Of a stretch of 45,672 bases of DNA, positions 1-7,701 are shown piece after piece. A program made the position numbers and the translations under genes. The notes under the pieces are model-generated. The model saw only the letters and a program-made list of their open reading frames with translations. It was not told where the DNA came from and did no database searches. Numbering within the stretch: the stretch's first letter is position 1; each line of letters begins with the position of its first letter. The DNA comes from RGIG4608 sp964413365 (GTDB taxonomy: Bacteria; Bacillota; Clostridia; Oscillospirales; CAG-272): positions 1 to 45,672 of the forward strand of contig CAYPRM010000009.1 in NCBI GenBank assembly GCA_964413365.1, given 5' to 3'.

Positions 1-1782
1 ACCTCGCTGAAGAGCATAACTATCCCCGACAGCGTAACGAGTATAGGCGGTTCTGTATTTGACAATACCGGTCTGTACAACGATCCCTCTAATTGGGTGA
101 ATGGTTGCTTATATGTTGGTAAATATCTTATAGATGTTAACGAGAGTACAGAGGTTTTCATAGTCCGCCCCGACACGCTGGCTATTGCTTCCGATGCATT
201 CGATGAATGTTACCGTCTGCGCGAGCTTACGATCGGCGGTGATCATAGGGATCTCCTCTCGAGCCTTACAAACCTTGTAACGCTCACTCTCACCGAACTG
301 CCCACACATCAAATTTATATATATTTCGGAAACATCCCCGTAACTCTCAAAAATGTTGTCATCACAAGCGGCAATGACGTGAGAAGCAGATCTCTCTTCC
401 AGTACATTTCCGATGTCAACATCTTTGTCGAGGACGAGAAGATCTCGTGCCCGTGGGACAGCGACTATCCCGACTGGAATAACAACAACAAGGTATACTA
501 CGGCGACGATTGGCACCGCGCAACCTACTATAACACCGATGGAACTATCCTCGAGACGCATTACTATCTGAAGAGCGAGGTCATCAAGCCTCCGCACATC
601 TTCGATATCAAGAGCGGCGATACGGCAAGCAAATTCGAGGGCTGGGATTACGACGGCGACGGTATAGCGGACGGATTGCCCGCTACGATAGACGGCGATT
701 ACGATTTCAATCTAATAATCACCGACACAGATGCAGTATATCACATTCAGTTTATGGATAAGGACGGCAAGGGCGTGCTTTACGAGTATGATCTTTCCTA
801 CGGTGACAGGATCCCCGTTCCTACCACTCCCACAAAGCTCGGATATACCTTCATCGGCTGGTCCGATATTCCAGACACGGTAAGCTCGGATCTCGTGATA
901 TTCTCCAGCTGGAGGCACAACGGCGACGGACATAGCTATACCGAAAGCATCATTCCTCCGACCTGCACCGAGAACGGATATACGCTTCGCACATGTGAGG
1001 TCTGCGGTGAAAGCGTTCGCCTTAATGTTGTTTCCTCTACGGGGCACAGCTTTGGCGAGTGGATAGTCGATACCGACGCAACCTGTAATACTGACGGTGC
1101 TAAGCACAGAACGTGTACATGCGGTGAGGTCGAGAATGAGATTATTGAGGCTTACGGCCACAATTACGTCACCGTAAATCGCACGGAATCGACCTGCACG
1201 AGGTCTGGAATTGAAACGGTTCGCTGCGCAAATTGCGGCGATACGATCGATCTTGAGATCCCGATGGCTCCTCATAATTACAAAAAAGTATATACCGAGG
1301 AACACTGGCTCATACAGCTGATAAAGAGAATATTGAATATCGTATTCGGTTATGATTGCGGAAAGCCTTACTACTACAAGTGCAGTGTTTGCAATCATAT
1401 ACTCCAAACGGATTCTAACGGCAGCTCGAACTTTGGAATAATGTCGGCTGACAGTAACCACATTGCGGGAGATTGGACGACTGTTAAGCCCGCAACCAAC
1501 TGTGTAAGTGCCGGCTTGGAGGCTCGCTATTGCACGGAATGCGGAGAGCTGATCGAATCCAGAATGATTTATGCAGAGGAAGAGCCCAGCTCGGATGATG
1601 CGCTTTACCTTCTTATGTCCATGTATTTCCCGGATGAATATATGGTAACAGAGGATTGCGACTTCAATTCCGACATGACGGTAGACTCCGACGACGCTCT
1701 TAGAATATTGATGTACACATTCTTCCCGGATGAATTTCCGTTAAATATATCTGCAGAGGCTTCGGCCTCTGCAGGGAACTAA
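1..1782 (+). CDS. BspA-type LRR surface protein with CxxCG modules and C-terminal dockerin-like domain (5' partial)
   Basis: The reading frame is open from base 1, so the true start lies outside the window; the GTG at 97 is internal. The first residues (SLKSITIPDSVTSIG) are a BspA/LRR_5 leucine-rich repeat, and a second LRR follows around DAFDECYRLRELTI. Next comes a Listeria-Bacteroides repeat (YTFIGW, about residues 245-290). Three to four cysteine modules of the form TC..G....C..CG follow. The C-terminal ~50 residues look like a dockerin: two helices DDALYLLM and DDALRILM, the second preceded by a Ca-loop-like DFNSDMTVDSDD. The first Ca loop is degenerate. Such proteins are secreted and bind partners. 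The gene stops 12 bases before a cohesin gene, so binding to that neighbour is the natural inference. The dockerin call rests on pattern only; confidence in the LRR and CxxCG parts is higher. Confidence 0.8.
   Translation, partial: TSLKSITIPDSVTSIGGSVFDNTGLYNDPSNWVNGCLYVGKYLIDVNESTEVFIVRPDTLAIASDAFDECYRLRELTIGGDHRDLLSSLTNLVTLTLTELPTHQIYIYFGNIPVTLKNVVITSGNDVRSRSLFQYISDVNIFVEDEKISCPWDSDYPDWNNNNKVYYGDDWHRATYYNTDGTILETHYYLKSEVIKPPHIFDIKSGDTASKFEGWDYDGDGIADGLPATIDGDYDFNLIITDTDAVYHIQFMDKDGKGVLYEYDLSYGDRIPVPTTPTKLGYTFIGWSDIPDTVSSDLVIFSSWRHNGDGHSYTESIIPPTCTENGYTLRTCEVCGESVRLNVVSSTGHSFGEWIVDTDATCNTDGAKHRTCTCGEVENEIIEAYGHNYVTVNRTESTCTRSGIETVRCANCGDTIDLEIPMAPHNYKKVYTEEHWLIQLIKRILNIVFGYDCGKPYYYKCSVCNHILQTDSNGSSNFGIMSADSNHIAGDWTTVKPATNCVSAGLEARYCTECGELIESRMIYAEEEPSSDDALYLLMSMYFPDEYMVTEDCDFNSDMTVDSDDALRILMYTFFPDEFPLNISAEASASAGN
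1751..1774 (+). other. 10-bp perfect hairpin with UUCG tetraloop at end of coding region
   Basis: CTGCAGAGGC-TTCG-GCCTCTGCAG is a perfect 10-bp stem closed by C-G around a UUCG loop, one of the most stable RNA tetraloops. It lies inside the last codons of the dockerin protein (SAEASASA) and ends 20 bases before the start codon of the cohesin gene. No U tract follows, so it is not a standard terminator. It could shield the upstream message from 3' exonucleases or mark a processing site that sets different levels of the two proteins. Confidence 0.7.
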
Positions 1783-1794
1783 AGAGGTTGATTT

Positions 1795-3393
1795 ATGAAA
1801 AGAAAAATTTTACTCGCCTTCAGTATTTTTCTTCTTCTGATCATTATGGCTGTTTCGGCAAGTGCCGAGGATGTTCCCACCGCAACCGTTGATAATGTAA
1901 GCGGATCTGCTGGTGAAACGATCACAGTCAATGTATATGCGAAGAATTTTAATGCTGTTAAATCGGGGGCATTTGACATTAAGGGAATGTTTGATGAGAA
2001 TGTTCTCGAGTTTGTAAATGCTGAAATCGTTGCACCTGAAGCTACGCTTAGTGGGTTTTATAATAGCACATTGAAGGGTGCATTTGCACATTCGAGCAAT
2101 ACCGATATGGCGGACGGCGTTGTTTTCATCATAACTTTCAAGATAAAAGACGACGCTCCCGTTGGAACGACTACCGTAAAGTGCACAGTACAGCTTAAGA
2201 CCAAAAATTCCGCAGGTAAAGAGGTCGCTATGACTGTTAATAATATCGCGGGATCGGTTACTGTTAAATGCAAAAATCACGATTTTTCTGCTAAAAGTGA
2301 TACGTATGTTGCCAAAGAGGCAACCTGCACCAAGCCCAAGCAGTATTATTATACATGCTCTGCGTGCGGAGAAAAAGGGACTCAAACTTATGATGTGGTC
2401 GGCTCTCAGCTCTCGCACGATTATAAGGATACGGTAACAAATCCTACTTGCACGAAGCAAGGCTATACCACACATACCTGCAAGGACTGTGGGAATACAC
2501 TTGTAGATACTTATGTTAATGCAAAGGGACACAATAAGGTAACGATCCCCGGTAAAGCAGCTACCTGCACAAGCACGGGACTTACCGACGGAGTTAAGTG
2601 CTCGACCTGTAACACGATCCTCACAGCACAGACCGTGATACCGAAGAAGGATCACACCGAAAGCGATTGGATCGTCGACGTGGCGGCGAAATGCACGGTT
2701 GACGGATCGAAGCACAAGGAGTGTACGGTCTGCCATACGACGTTAAAGACTGAAGCAATAACCAAAACGGGACACAATGAGGTAACGATCCCCGGTAAAG
2801 CAGCGACCTGCACAAGCACGGGACTTACCGACGGAGTTAAGTGCTCGACCTGTAACACTATCATCACCGCACAGGCTGTTACACCAATAACATCTCATAC
2901 TTACGATGATGAGCACGACGATACCTGTAATGTTTGCGGATTTGTTCGCGGTATTGAATGTGAGCATACCAATACCGAAATTATCCCCGGCGTTCCTGCA
3001 ACCTGCACGGAAACAGGGCTCACCGAAGGAAGGTATTGTACAGCTTGCGGCGCTATTACAGTTGAGCAGGAGGTTATTCCTGCAGGACACAATTATGACA
3101 CGAAATGGAGTCATGACACTGACGGGCACTGGCATGAATGCTCTTGCGGAGAGGTTTCCGATTACTTCGAGCACAGCTGGGACGAGGGAAGGATCGAAAG
3201 TGATAAAAAGATCCTTACCTGCACCGTGTGCGGAGAGCAGATAACCGAAGCTATCAAAGATATTGTTGATAATAGCAGCAATAATGACGATAATAACAAT
3301 ACAGGATTTACTGTAGTAATTGTTATCTTAGTAGCCGTTATCATTCTGGCAGGATTAGCATTCTTGTTAATAAAAATGTTGACTGGAATTTAA
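1795..3393 (+). CDS. Membrane-anchored cohesin-domain protein with CxxCG repeats
   Basis: 532 residues. A signal peptide (cut predicted after SASA, residue 24) is followed by a cohesin fold at about 27-156, starting VPTATVDNVSGSAGETI. It has the family's alternating strands and the GAFDI/FDENVLEF and VFIITFKI segments. Residues ~160-490 hold about seven cysteine modules (TC....G....C..C) spaced by GH/SH. A Ser/Asn/Asp-rich linker then leads to a C-terminal membrane helix (residues ~505-527) with a short KMLTGI tail. No LPxTG sortase signal is present, so anchoring is through the membrane. Cohesins bind dockerins, and the gene just upstream ends in a dockerin-like module. The start is ATG after AGAGG. 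Inferred role: a single-cohesin anchoring scaffoldin that holds the LRR protein at the cell surface. Whether it serves a cellulosome-like or an adhesion complex cannot be told from the sequence. Confidence 0.82.
   Translation: MKRKILLAFSIFLLLIIMAVSASAEDVPTATVDNVSGSAGETITVNVYAKNFNAVKSGAFDIKGMFDENVLEFVNAEIVAPEATLSGFYNSTLKGAFAHSSNTDMADGVVFIITFKIKDDAPVGTTTVKCTVQLKTKNSAGKEVAMTVNNIAGSVTVKCKNHDFSAKSDTYVAKEATCTKPKQYYYTCSACGEKGTQTYDVVGSQLSHDYKDTVTNPTCTKQGYTTHTCKDCGNTLVDTYVNAKGHNKVTIPGKAATCTSTGLTDGVKCSTCNTILTAQTVIPKKDHTESDWIVDVAAKCTVDGSKHKECTVCHTTLKTEAITKTGHNEVTIPGKAATCTSTGLTDGVKCSTCNTIITAQAVTPITSHTYDDEHDDTCNVCGFVRGIECEHTNTEIIPGVPATCTETGLTEGRYCTACGAITVEQEVIPAGHNYDTKWSHDTDGHWHECSCGEVSDYFEHSWDEGRIESDKKILTCTVCGEQITEAIKDIVDNSSNNDDNNNTGFTVVIVILVAVIILAGLAFLLIKMLTGI
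2526..2632 (+). repeat. Direct repeat copy 1 (243-bp period) inside cohesin gene
   Basis: This ~107-bp block recurs nearly identically at 2769-2875, exactly 243 bp (81 codons) downstream, encoding GKAATCTSTGLTDG twice. Few mismatches, mostly at synonymous positions, point to a recent in-frame duplication of a two-module unit. Confidence 0.85.
2769..2875 (+). repeat. Direct repeat copy 2 (243-bp period) inside cohesin gene
   Basis: Partner of the block at 2526-2632. The period of 81 codons covers two cysteine modules, so gain or loss of a unit by recombination would keep the frame and change the length of the stalk between the cohesin and the membrane. Confidence 0.85.
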
Positions 3394-3412
3394 AATATCA
3401 CTCCACATTAAA

Positions 3413-3443
3413 AAATCACCGCGGTCTATGACCGCGGTGATTT
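3413..3443. terminator. Bidirectional intrinsic terminator
   Basis: AAATCACCGCGGT-CTATG-ACCGCGGTGATTT forms a perfect 13-bp stem with A and T flanks. It sits between the converging cohesin gene and the ASCH gene and can serve both. Confidence 0.9.
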
Positions 3444-3480
3444 GGTATAAAAATAAAAAGCAGAGCCAAATACTCCGCTT

Positions 3481-3828
3481 TTAATTCAGCAATTCTATCT
3501 CGATGCCAACGACGCCGTACTTCTTCTGCTTTTCCACGGGATAATATTCCTCCATATCACGATACGACGCAGAAGCTATTTCGTGCTCAAGGTAGCCGCA
3601 CCGATCAAGAGGAAGGGAAGCGTACAGCTCCTTAAAGCTATCAAACACATAAAGATTTTTGACAACGCACGTCAAGGTCGCAGAGTCAAGATCAGAATTG
3701 CGAAAAACGATCGTATCTCCGATCTTTATAAGGCTGCGCTTTTCGTCAAGCAACCGCAGTTCTATCGTCTTTATCCCCAAGCTTATCAGCGAAAACGGAG
3801 CCTGCCTGAGATTCATATAATGCACCAT
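3481..3828 (-). CDS. ASCH domain protein
   Basis: 115 residues, the usual length of a stand-alone ASCH domain, a PUA-like RNA-binding fold. The N-terminal pattern MNLRQAPFSLISLGIKTIEL, then RLLDEKR and IKIGDTIVF, matches the family hallmark (pocket residues around K-T-I-E-L-R and the GD turn). The start is ATG at 3828 preceded by AAGGAG at good spacing. It stands alone on the minus strand, downstream of tRNA-Arg and its terminator, and shares the hairpin at 3413-3443 for its own end. ASCH proteins are thought to act on RNA or modified nucleosides; the substrate here is unknown. Confidence 0.8.
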   Translation of the reverse strand: MVHYMNLRQAPFSLISLGIKTIELRLLDEKRSLIKIGDTIVFRNSDLDSATLTCVVKNLYVFDSFKELYASLPLDRCGYLEHEIASASYRDMEEYYPVEKQKKYGVVGIEIELLN

Positions 3829-3893
3829 AGAGAACGTCTCCTTTTATCCTCCGCCGAATGCGGATTTATCCTGTTTATATTACTAAATTACCT

Positions 3894-3924
3894 AAAAAAC
3901 CACTTGCGCAGCAAGTGGTTTTTT
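3894..3924 (-). terminator. Intrinsic terminator after tRNA-Arg
   Basis: AAAAAACCACTTGC-GCA-GCAAGTGGTTTTTT is a 14-bp perfect stem placed directly after the tRNA 3' end on the minus strand. The T run provides the U tract in that direction. Confidence 0.88.
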
Positions 3925-3926
3925 AG

Positions 3927-4003
3927 TGGCGTGCCATAAGGGATTCGAACCCCCGACCTTTTGGTTCGTAGCCAAATACTCTATCCAGCTGAGCTAATGG
4001 CAC
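3927..4003 (-). tRNA. tRNA-Arg (anticodon ACG), CCA encoded
   Basis: On the minus strand the acceptor GTGCCAT pairs with ATGGCAC. The D arm is GCTC..GAGT, the anticodon arm TTTGG-CTACGAA-CCAAA gives anticodon ACG, and the T arm is GGGGG-TTCGAAT-CCCTT. The discriminator is G and CCA is encoded in the DNA. ACG (deaminated to ICG by TadA) is the standard reader of CGU/CGC/CGA in bacteria. Confidence 0.96.
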
Positions 4004-4006
4004 AGG

Positions 4007-4020
4007 GTGCTTTTCAGCAC
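4007..4020 (-). other. GAAA-loop hairpin in tRNA-Arg leader
   Basis: In the minus-strand transcript GTGCT-GAAA-AGCAC forms a 5-bp stem with a GNRA tetraloop just 5' of the mature tRNA. It would be removed by RNase P together with the leader. Confidence 0.55.
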
Positions 4021-4026
4021 TCATAT

Positions 4027-4055
4027 ATAATACCACAAAGGTGTGGGTTTGTCAA
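4027..4055 (-). promoter_or_regulatory. SigA-type promoter of tRNA-Arg
   Basis: On the minus strand TTGACA, 17 bp, TATTAT, placed about 25 bp before the mature tRNA 5' end. Confidence 0.85.
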
Positions 4056-4092
4056 GCGATTTTTCAAAAAACTTTTAATATTTTTGAAAAAT

Positions 4093-6093
4093 TTATACAT
4101 CTATATCCTTGATATACTCGCTACCATGCTCTGCAATAAATTTCTTACGCGCCGCGAGGTCATCTCCGAGCAGAGTTTCAAAGATAAGCTCCGTCATATA
4201 CGGATCGGCAGGATCGACGGAGATGAGCCTTCTCGTCTCGGGGTTCATTGTAGTCTCCCACATCATATCGGGCTCGTTCTCGCCAAGTCCCTTGGAGCGC
4301 TGTATGCTATACCTCGTATTCCCGAGCTTTTTAAGTATCTCAGTCTTTTCAAACTCGTCAAACGCAAAATACGTCTTGTCCTTCGTGGTGATCTCAAATA
4401 GGGGAGTCTCCGCGATAAAGACCTTATGCTCCTTAAGAAGTGTGGGGAGAAGCCTATAAAATAGCGTCAGGAGTAGCGTTCTTATCTGGAAGCCGTCCTC
4501 GTCCGCATCCGTGCAGAGGATGATCTTCGACCACTTCAGGTCGTTGATATCAAAGGGATCAATATTGCCCTTTACCTTGCCCTTGATCTCTACGCCACAG
4601 CCGATAACGCGGAGCAGATCGGTGATGATCTCGCTCTTGAATATCTTCTCGTAGGAGCTCTTAAGGCAGTTCAGCGTCTTACCGCGAACGGGAATTATCG
4701 CCTGAAATTCAGCATTTCTACCGAGCTTGCAGGAGGTAAGAGCGGAATCTCCCTCAACGATGTATAGCTCGCGGATACTCGGATCCTTACTGCGGCAGTT
4801 GACGAACTTTTCAACCTTATTGGCGAAATCCATCTTGCTCTTAAGGCTCTCCTTGAGTTGTATCCTCGTTTTTTCCGCAGTCTCACGCGAGCGACGGTTG
4901 AGGAGAACCTGATTTGCAAAGAGCTCCGCCTCAACGGGATGCTCCATAAAGTATATCTCGAGATTTTTCTTCAGAAAATCCGCCATAGCCTCGTAAATAA
5001 AGGTGTTGGTAATGGATTTCTTCGTCTGGTTCTCGTAGGAGGTCATCGTTGAAAAGCTGTTTATAACGAGGCAGAGGCAGTCTGCAATGTCCGTAAACTG
5101 TATCTTAGCCTCGGTCTTGTTGTATTTTCCGGCATTCTTGATATATTTGTCGAGCGCATTGACGAAAGCGATCTTGACAGCCTTGTCGGGAGATCCGCCG
5201 TGCTCAAGATAGCTCGAATTATGGTAATATTCAAGCCTGTTCACCGTATTGGAAACGCAGAAGGAGAAGTCCGCCTTGAGCTTATACTCATCCTTGTCGT
5301 TTCGGTCGCGTCCCTGCGTCTCAAGATGCCAGAGAACGGGCTCGGTCATCGCACTCTCTCCCGTCATCTCCTTTATATAGTCGGAAATGCCGTGCTCGTA
5401 CTTGAAGGAGTGATCGCTGAATGTGCCGTCGTCGAGCTCGAGGCTCAAAATAAATTCTATGCCCGAGTTTATTACCGCCTGACGGTGAAGCGTCTCCTCA
5501 AAGAAGGTGTGGGGAATATTGATATCCGTAAAAACGTCAAGATCGGGCTTCCAGCGTATCACCGTACCCGTCCTGCGCTCGCCCCTCGAGAGCTCACGGC
5601 TCTCAAGCTCGCTTACGGGCTCGCCTCTCTTGAAATGTATGGAATGAACGCTCGCGCCGTCGTAGGAATATACATCCATATATTCCGAGCTGTACTGCGT
5701 CGCACACGCGCCGAGTCCGTTGAGACCGAGGGAATATTCATACGCGGAATCCTCATTGTTATTGTCGTATTTACCGCCTGCATAGAGCTCACAGTATATC
5801 AGATCCCAGTTCCATCTGCCCTCCGCCTCGTTATATCCGAGTGGAACTCCGCGTCCGCGGTCGTCTACCTCTATGGAATGATCCTTAAATGCTGTAACTC
5901 TGATCACGTCTCCATGTCCCTCACGCGCCTCGTCGACAGAGTTGGAAAGTATCTCGAAGAACGAGTGCTCACAGCCCTCGAGTCCGTCAGATCCGAATAT
6001 AACTCCCGGACGCAGTCTTACACGGTCAGCGCCCTTAAGTGCCTTTATACTTTGGTTATCATATTGAGTCTTTGTTTTCTTATTATCCGCCAT
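4093..6093 (-). CDS. parE: Divergent type IIA DNA topoisomerase B subunit (ParE/GyrB family)
   Basis: 666 residues. N-terminal GHKL ATPase: helix with E47 and N51 (FFEILSN), DDRGRGVP for the first glycine box, and GLNGLGA for the ATP lid. The middle is the transducer region. The C-terminal TOPRIM half has EGDSA, PVRGKTLN and the metal motif TDADEDG followed by IRTLLL, then the GLGE block near the end. Length and lack of an insertion fit ParE or Gram-positive GyrB. Many positions differ from canonical GyrB (GLHGVGAS is GLNGLGA, TDADVDG is TDADEDG), so the symbol is tentative. ATG at 6093 is chosen because GGAG lies just upstream; an in-frame TTG at 6105 overlaps that site. No A subunit lies beside it here. 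Together with a partner A subunit it would decatenate or relax DNA using ATP. Confidence 0.85.
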   Translation of the reverse strand: MADNKKTKTQYDNQSIKALKGADRVRLRPGVIFGSDGLEGCEHSFFEILSNSVDEAREGHGDVIRVTAFKDHSIEVDDRGRGVPLGYNEAEGRWNWDLIYCELYAGGKYDNNNEDSAYEYSLGLNGLGACATQYSSEYMDVYSYDGASVHSIHFKRGEPVSELESRELSRGERRTGTVIRWKPDLDVFTDINIPHTFFEETLHRQAVINSGIEFILSLELDDGTFSDHSFKYEHGISDYIKEMTGESAMTEPVLWHLETQGRDRNDKDEYKLKADFSFCVSNTVNRLEYYHNSSYLEHGGSPDKAVKIAFVNALDKYIKNAGKYNKTEAKIQFTDIADCLCLVINSFSTMTSYENQTKKSITNTFIYEAMADFLKKNLEIYFMEHPVEAELFANQVLLNRRSRETAEKTRIQLKESLKSKMDFANKVEKFVNCRSKDPSIRELYIVEGDSALTSCKLGRNAEFQAIIPVRGKTLNCLKSSYEKIFKSEIITDLLRVIGCGVEIKGKVKGNIDPFDINDLKWSKIILCTDADEDGFQIRTLLLTLFYRLLPTLLKEHKVFIAETPLFEITTKDKTYFAFDEFEKTEILKKLGNTRYSIQRSKGLGENEPDMMWETTMNPETRRLISVDPADPYMTELIFETLLGDDLAARKKFIAEHGSEYIKDIDV

Positions 6094-6131
6094 TTTTATC
6101 TCCAAATCGAAATTATCTTAGCTTACCCTCT

Positions 6132-6160
6132 ATTATACCAAAAAATTTTCCGTTTGAAAA
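6132..6160 (-). promoter_or_regulatory. Promoter of the topoisomerase gene
   Basis: On the minus strand TATAAT with a weak -35 (TTTTCA) at 17 bp, about 40 bp upstream of the ATG at 6093. It is divergent from the murD promoter. Confidence 0.6.
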
Positions 6161-6213
6161 GGGCTTTTTACAAAAAAGTATGAAATAATATTGAAATATC
6201 GTGCATTTTTCTA

Positions 6214-6242
6214 TTGCAAAACTCAAGAAAAAACGATATAAT
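6214..6242 (+). promoter_or_regulatory. Promoter of the murD operon
   Basis: TTGCAA, 17 bp, TATAAT, 30 bp before the murD ATG. It is the only good promoter seen ahead of the six-gene operon. Confidence 0.82.
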
Positions 6243-6272
6243 ATAAGGTAGCACAAAAAAGGGGGGAAGATC

Positions 6273-7688
6273 ATGAGCACGGCTGAAATGATAAAAAAGA
6301 AAATAGGCAGCTCGAGCGTCGCAGTTCTCGGACTCGGCGTTTCAAATGCCCCACTTGCCGAGCTGATACTTGAGTGCGGCAACAGGATAACGGTCTACGA
6401 CAAAAGATCGCCTGCCGAGCTTGGGGAGCACGCAATGAGCCTTGCGGAGAGGGGCGTGCGATTTGTCAGCGGTGCGCCGTACCCCGAAGCCATCGCAGAG
6501 GATGTGATATTCCGCTCGCCCGGGATAAGACCTGACATACCGTGCATATCCGATGCCGTAGCGCGTGGCGCAGTCCTCACCTCGGAGATGGAGCTCTTCC
6601 TTGAGCTAACCCCGACAAAAGTCCTCGGTATCACGGGTAGTGACGGCAAGACCACCACAACGACGCTTTCCTATAAGCTTCTTGAGTCCGCCCTCGCAAA
6701 TACTGACCGCAAGGTATTTGTCGGAGGAAATATAGGAACGCCACTGCTTTCCGAGGTCGGCAATATGACTGATAGAGATGTCTGCGTCCTTGAGCTCTCG
6801 AGCTTTCAGCTGTTTACCGCCGAGCGCTCACCGCAGCGTGCAGTGATCACCAACATTTCGCCGAACCACCTTGATTGGCACCGCGGAATGGAGGAGTACA
6901 TCTCGGCGAAGGAAAATATCTTCAGACATGGCGCGGAGCGTCTTATAACCAACGCAAACGACGCGACCTGTATGTCCCTCGCGAATGGCACAGATATACC
7001 GATCGAGCTGTTCTCGGCAAGACTTCCGCTCGATAGTATGCTGAAGATCTGTCCACACGCTGACGCCGTTATATATCTCAACGGAAACACAGTCTGCAGA
7101 TATACTAAGGGCACGAGTGAGGATCTGCTCGATATACGTGATATCAAGATCCCCGGCGTCCATAATATCGAAAATTATATGGCGGCTATCGCTCTCACAT
7201 ACGGTGAGGTGGGGAAGAACGATATACGCACCCTTGCCCGTAGCTTTTCGGGTGTGGAGCATAGGCTCGAGCTCGTCCGTGAGCTTGACGGGGTGAAGTA
7301 TTATAACAGCTCGATAGATTCAAGCCCCTCGCGAACCGCGGCAGCACTCTCCGCACTCACGGAGAGACCGATAGTGATCTGCGGCGGCTACGACAAAAAG
7401 ATCCCCCTCGCTCCACTCGCTAATGCCCTTATCGAGAGAGCCTCGGCAGTAGTACTCACGGGTGCGACGGCGGAGGCGATATATAAAGAGCTTGCTGATC
7501 TCGGGGCGGATGCAAATATGGATATTCGCATTGAGCACGATTTTGAGCAAGCGGTCATTCTCGCACGAAGCATCGCAAGGAGCGGAGATACAGTCCTGCT
7601 CTCGCCTGCCTGCGCAAGCTTCGACGCCTTCCGTAATTTTATGGAGCGTGGCGACACCTTCAAAAGGATAGTAAATGAATTCAAATAG
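6273..7688 (+). CDS. murD: UDP-N-acetylmuramoyl-L-alanine--D-glutamate ligase
   Basis: 471 residues, close to the family's usual ~450. This cytoplasmic Mur ligase adds D-Glu to UDP-MurNAc-L-Ala with ATP. Visible motifs: an N-terminal Rossmann glycine motif (VLGLGVSN), P-loop GITGSDGKTTTT at 120-130, ELSSFQL, the SPNHLDWH block, HNIENYMAA, and the C-terminal DSSPSRTAAAL and GGYDKKI blocks that bind D-Glu. ATG at 6273 follows GGGGGGAAG. It leads an operon that continues with peptidases and PLP enzymes rather than with other mur or ftsW/murG genes, so the gene has been separated from the usual dcw cluster. Confidence 0.96.
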   Translation: MSTAEMIKKKIGSSSVAVLGLGVSNAPLAELILECGNRITVYDKRSPAELGEHAMSLAERGVRFVSGAPYPEAIAEDVIFRSPGIRPDIPCISDAVARGAVLTSEMELFLELTPTKVLGITGSDGKTTTTTLSYKLLESALANTDRKVFVGGNIGTPLLSEVGNMTDRDVCVLELSSFQLFTAERSPQRAVITNISPNHLDWHRGMEEYISAKENIFRHGAERLITNANDATCMSLANGTDIPIELFSARLPLDSMLKICPHADAVIYLNGNTVCRYTKGTSEDLLDIRDIKIPGVHNIENYMAAIALTYGEVGKNDIRTLARSFSGVEHRLELVRELDGVKYYNSSIDSSPSRTAAALSALTERPIVICGGYDKKIPLAPLANALIERASAVVLTGATAEAIYKELADLGADANMDIRIEHDFEQAVILARSIARSGDTVLLSPACASFDAFRNFMERGDTFKRIVNEFK

Positions 7689-7701
7689 ATCGGAGAAAAA
7701 T

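Noticed and set aside
2281..3240. CRISPR-like or other DNA repeat array in the cohesin gene
   Set aside because: The repeats are in-frame protein modules with diverged DNA, except for one recent duplication. No spacers of even size occur anywhere in the window.
3300..3393. Sortase (LPxTG-type) anchor on the cohesin protein
   Set aside because: The C-terminus has a membrane helix and a short tail but no LPxTG-like motif before it.
4060..4091. AT-only hairpin after the topoisomerase stop as its terminator
   Set aside because: It has only one G-C pair and overlaps the tRNA-Arg promoter side; too weak to call.
6094..6105. TTG start four codons upstream for the topoisomerase
   Set aside because: Those codons include the GGAG ribosome site that serves the ATG at 6093.
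5200..6183. A 327-codon open frame antisense to the topoisomerase gene
   Set aside because: It mirrors the conserved topoisomerase coding sequence, has no family resemblance and no ribosome site. It arises from codon bias.
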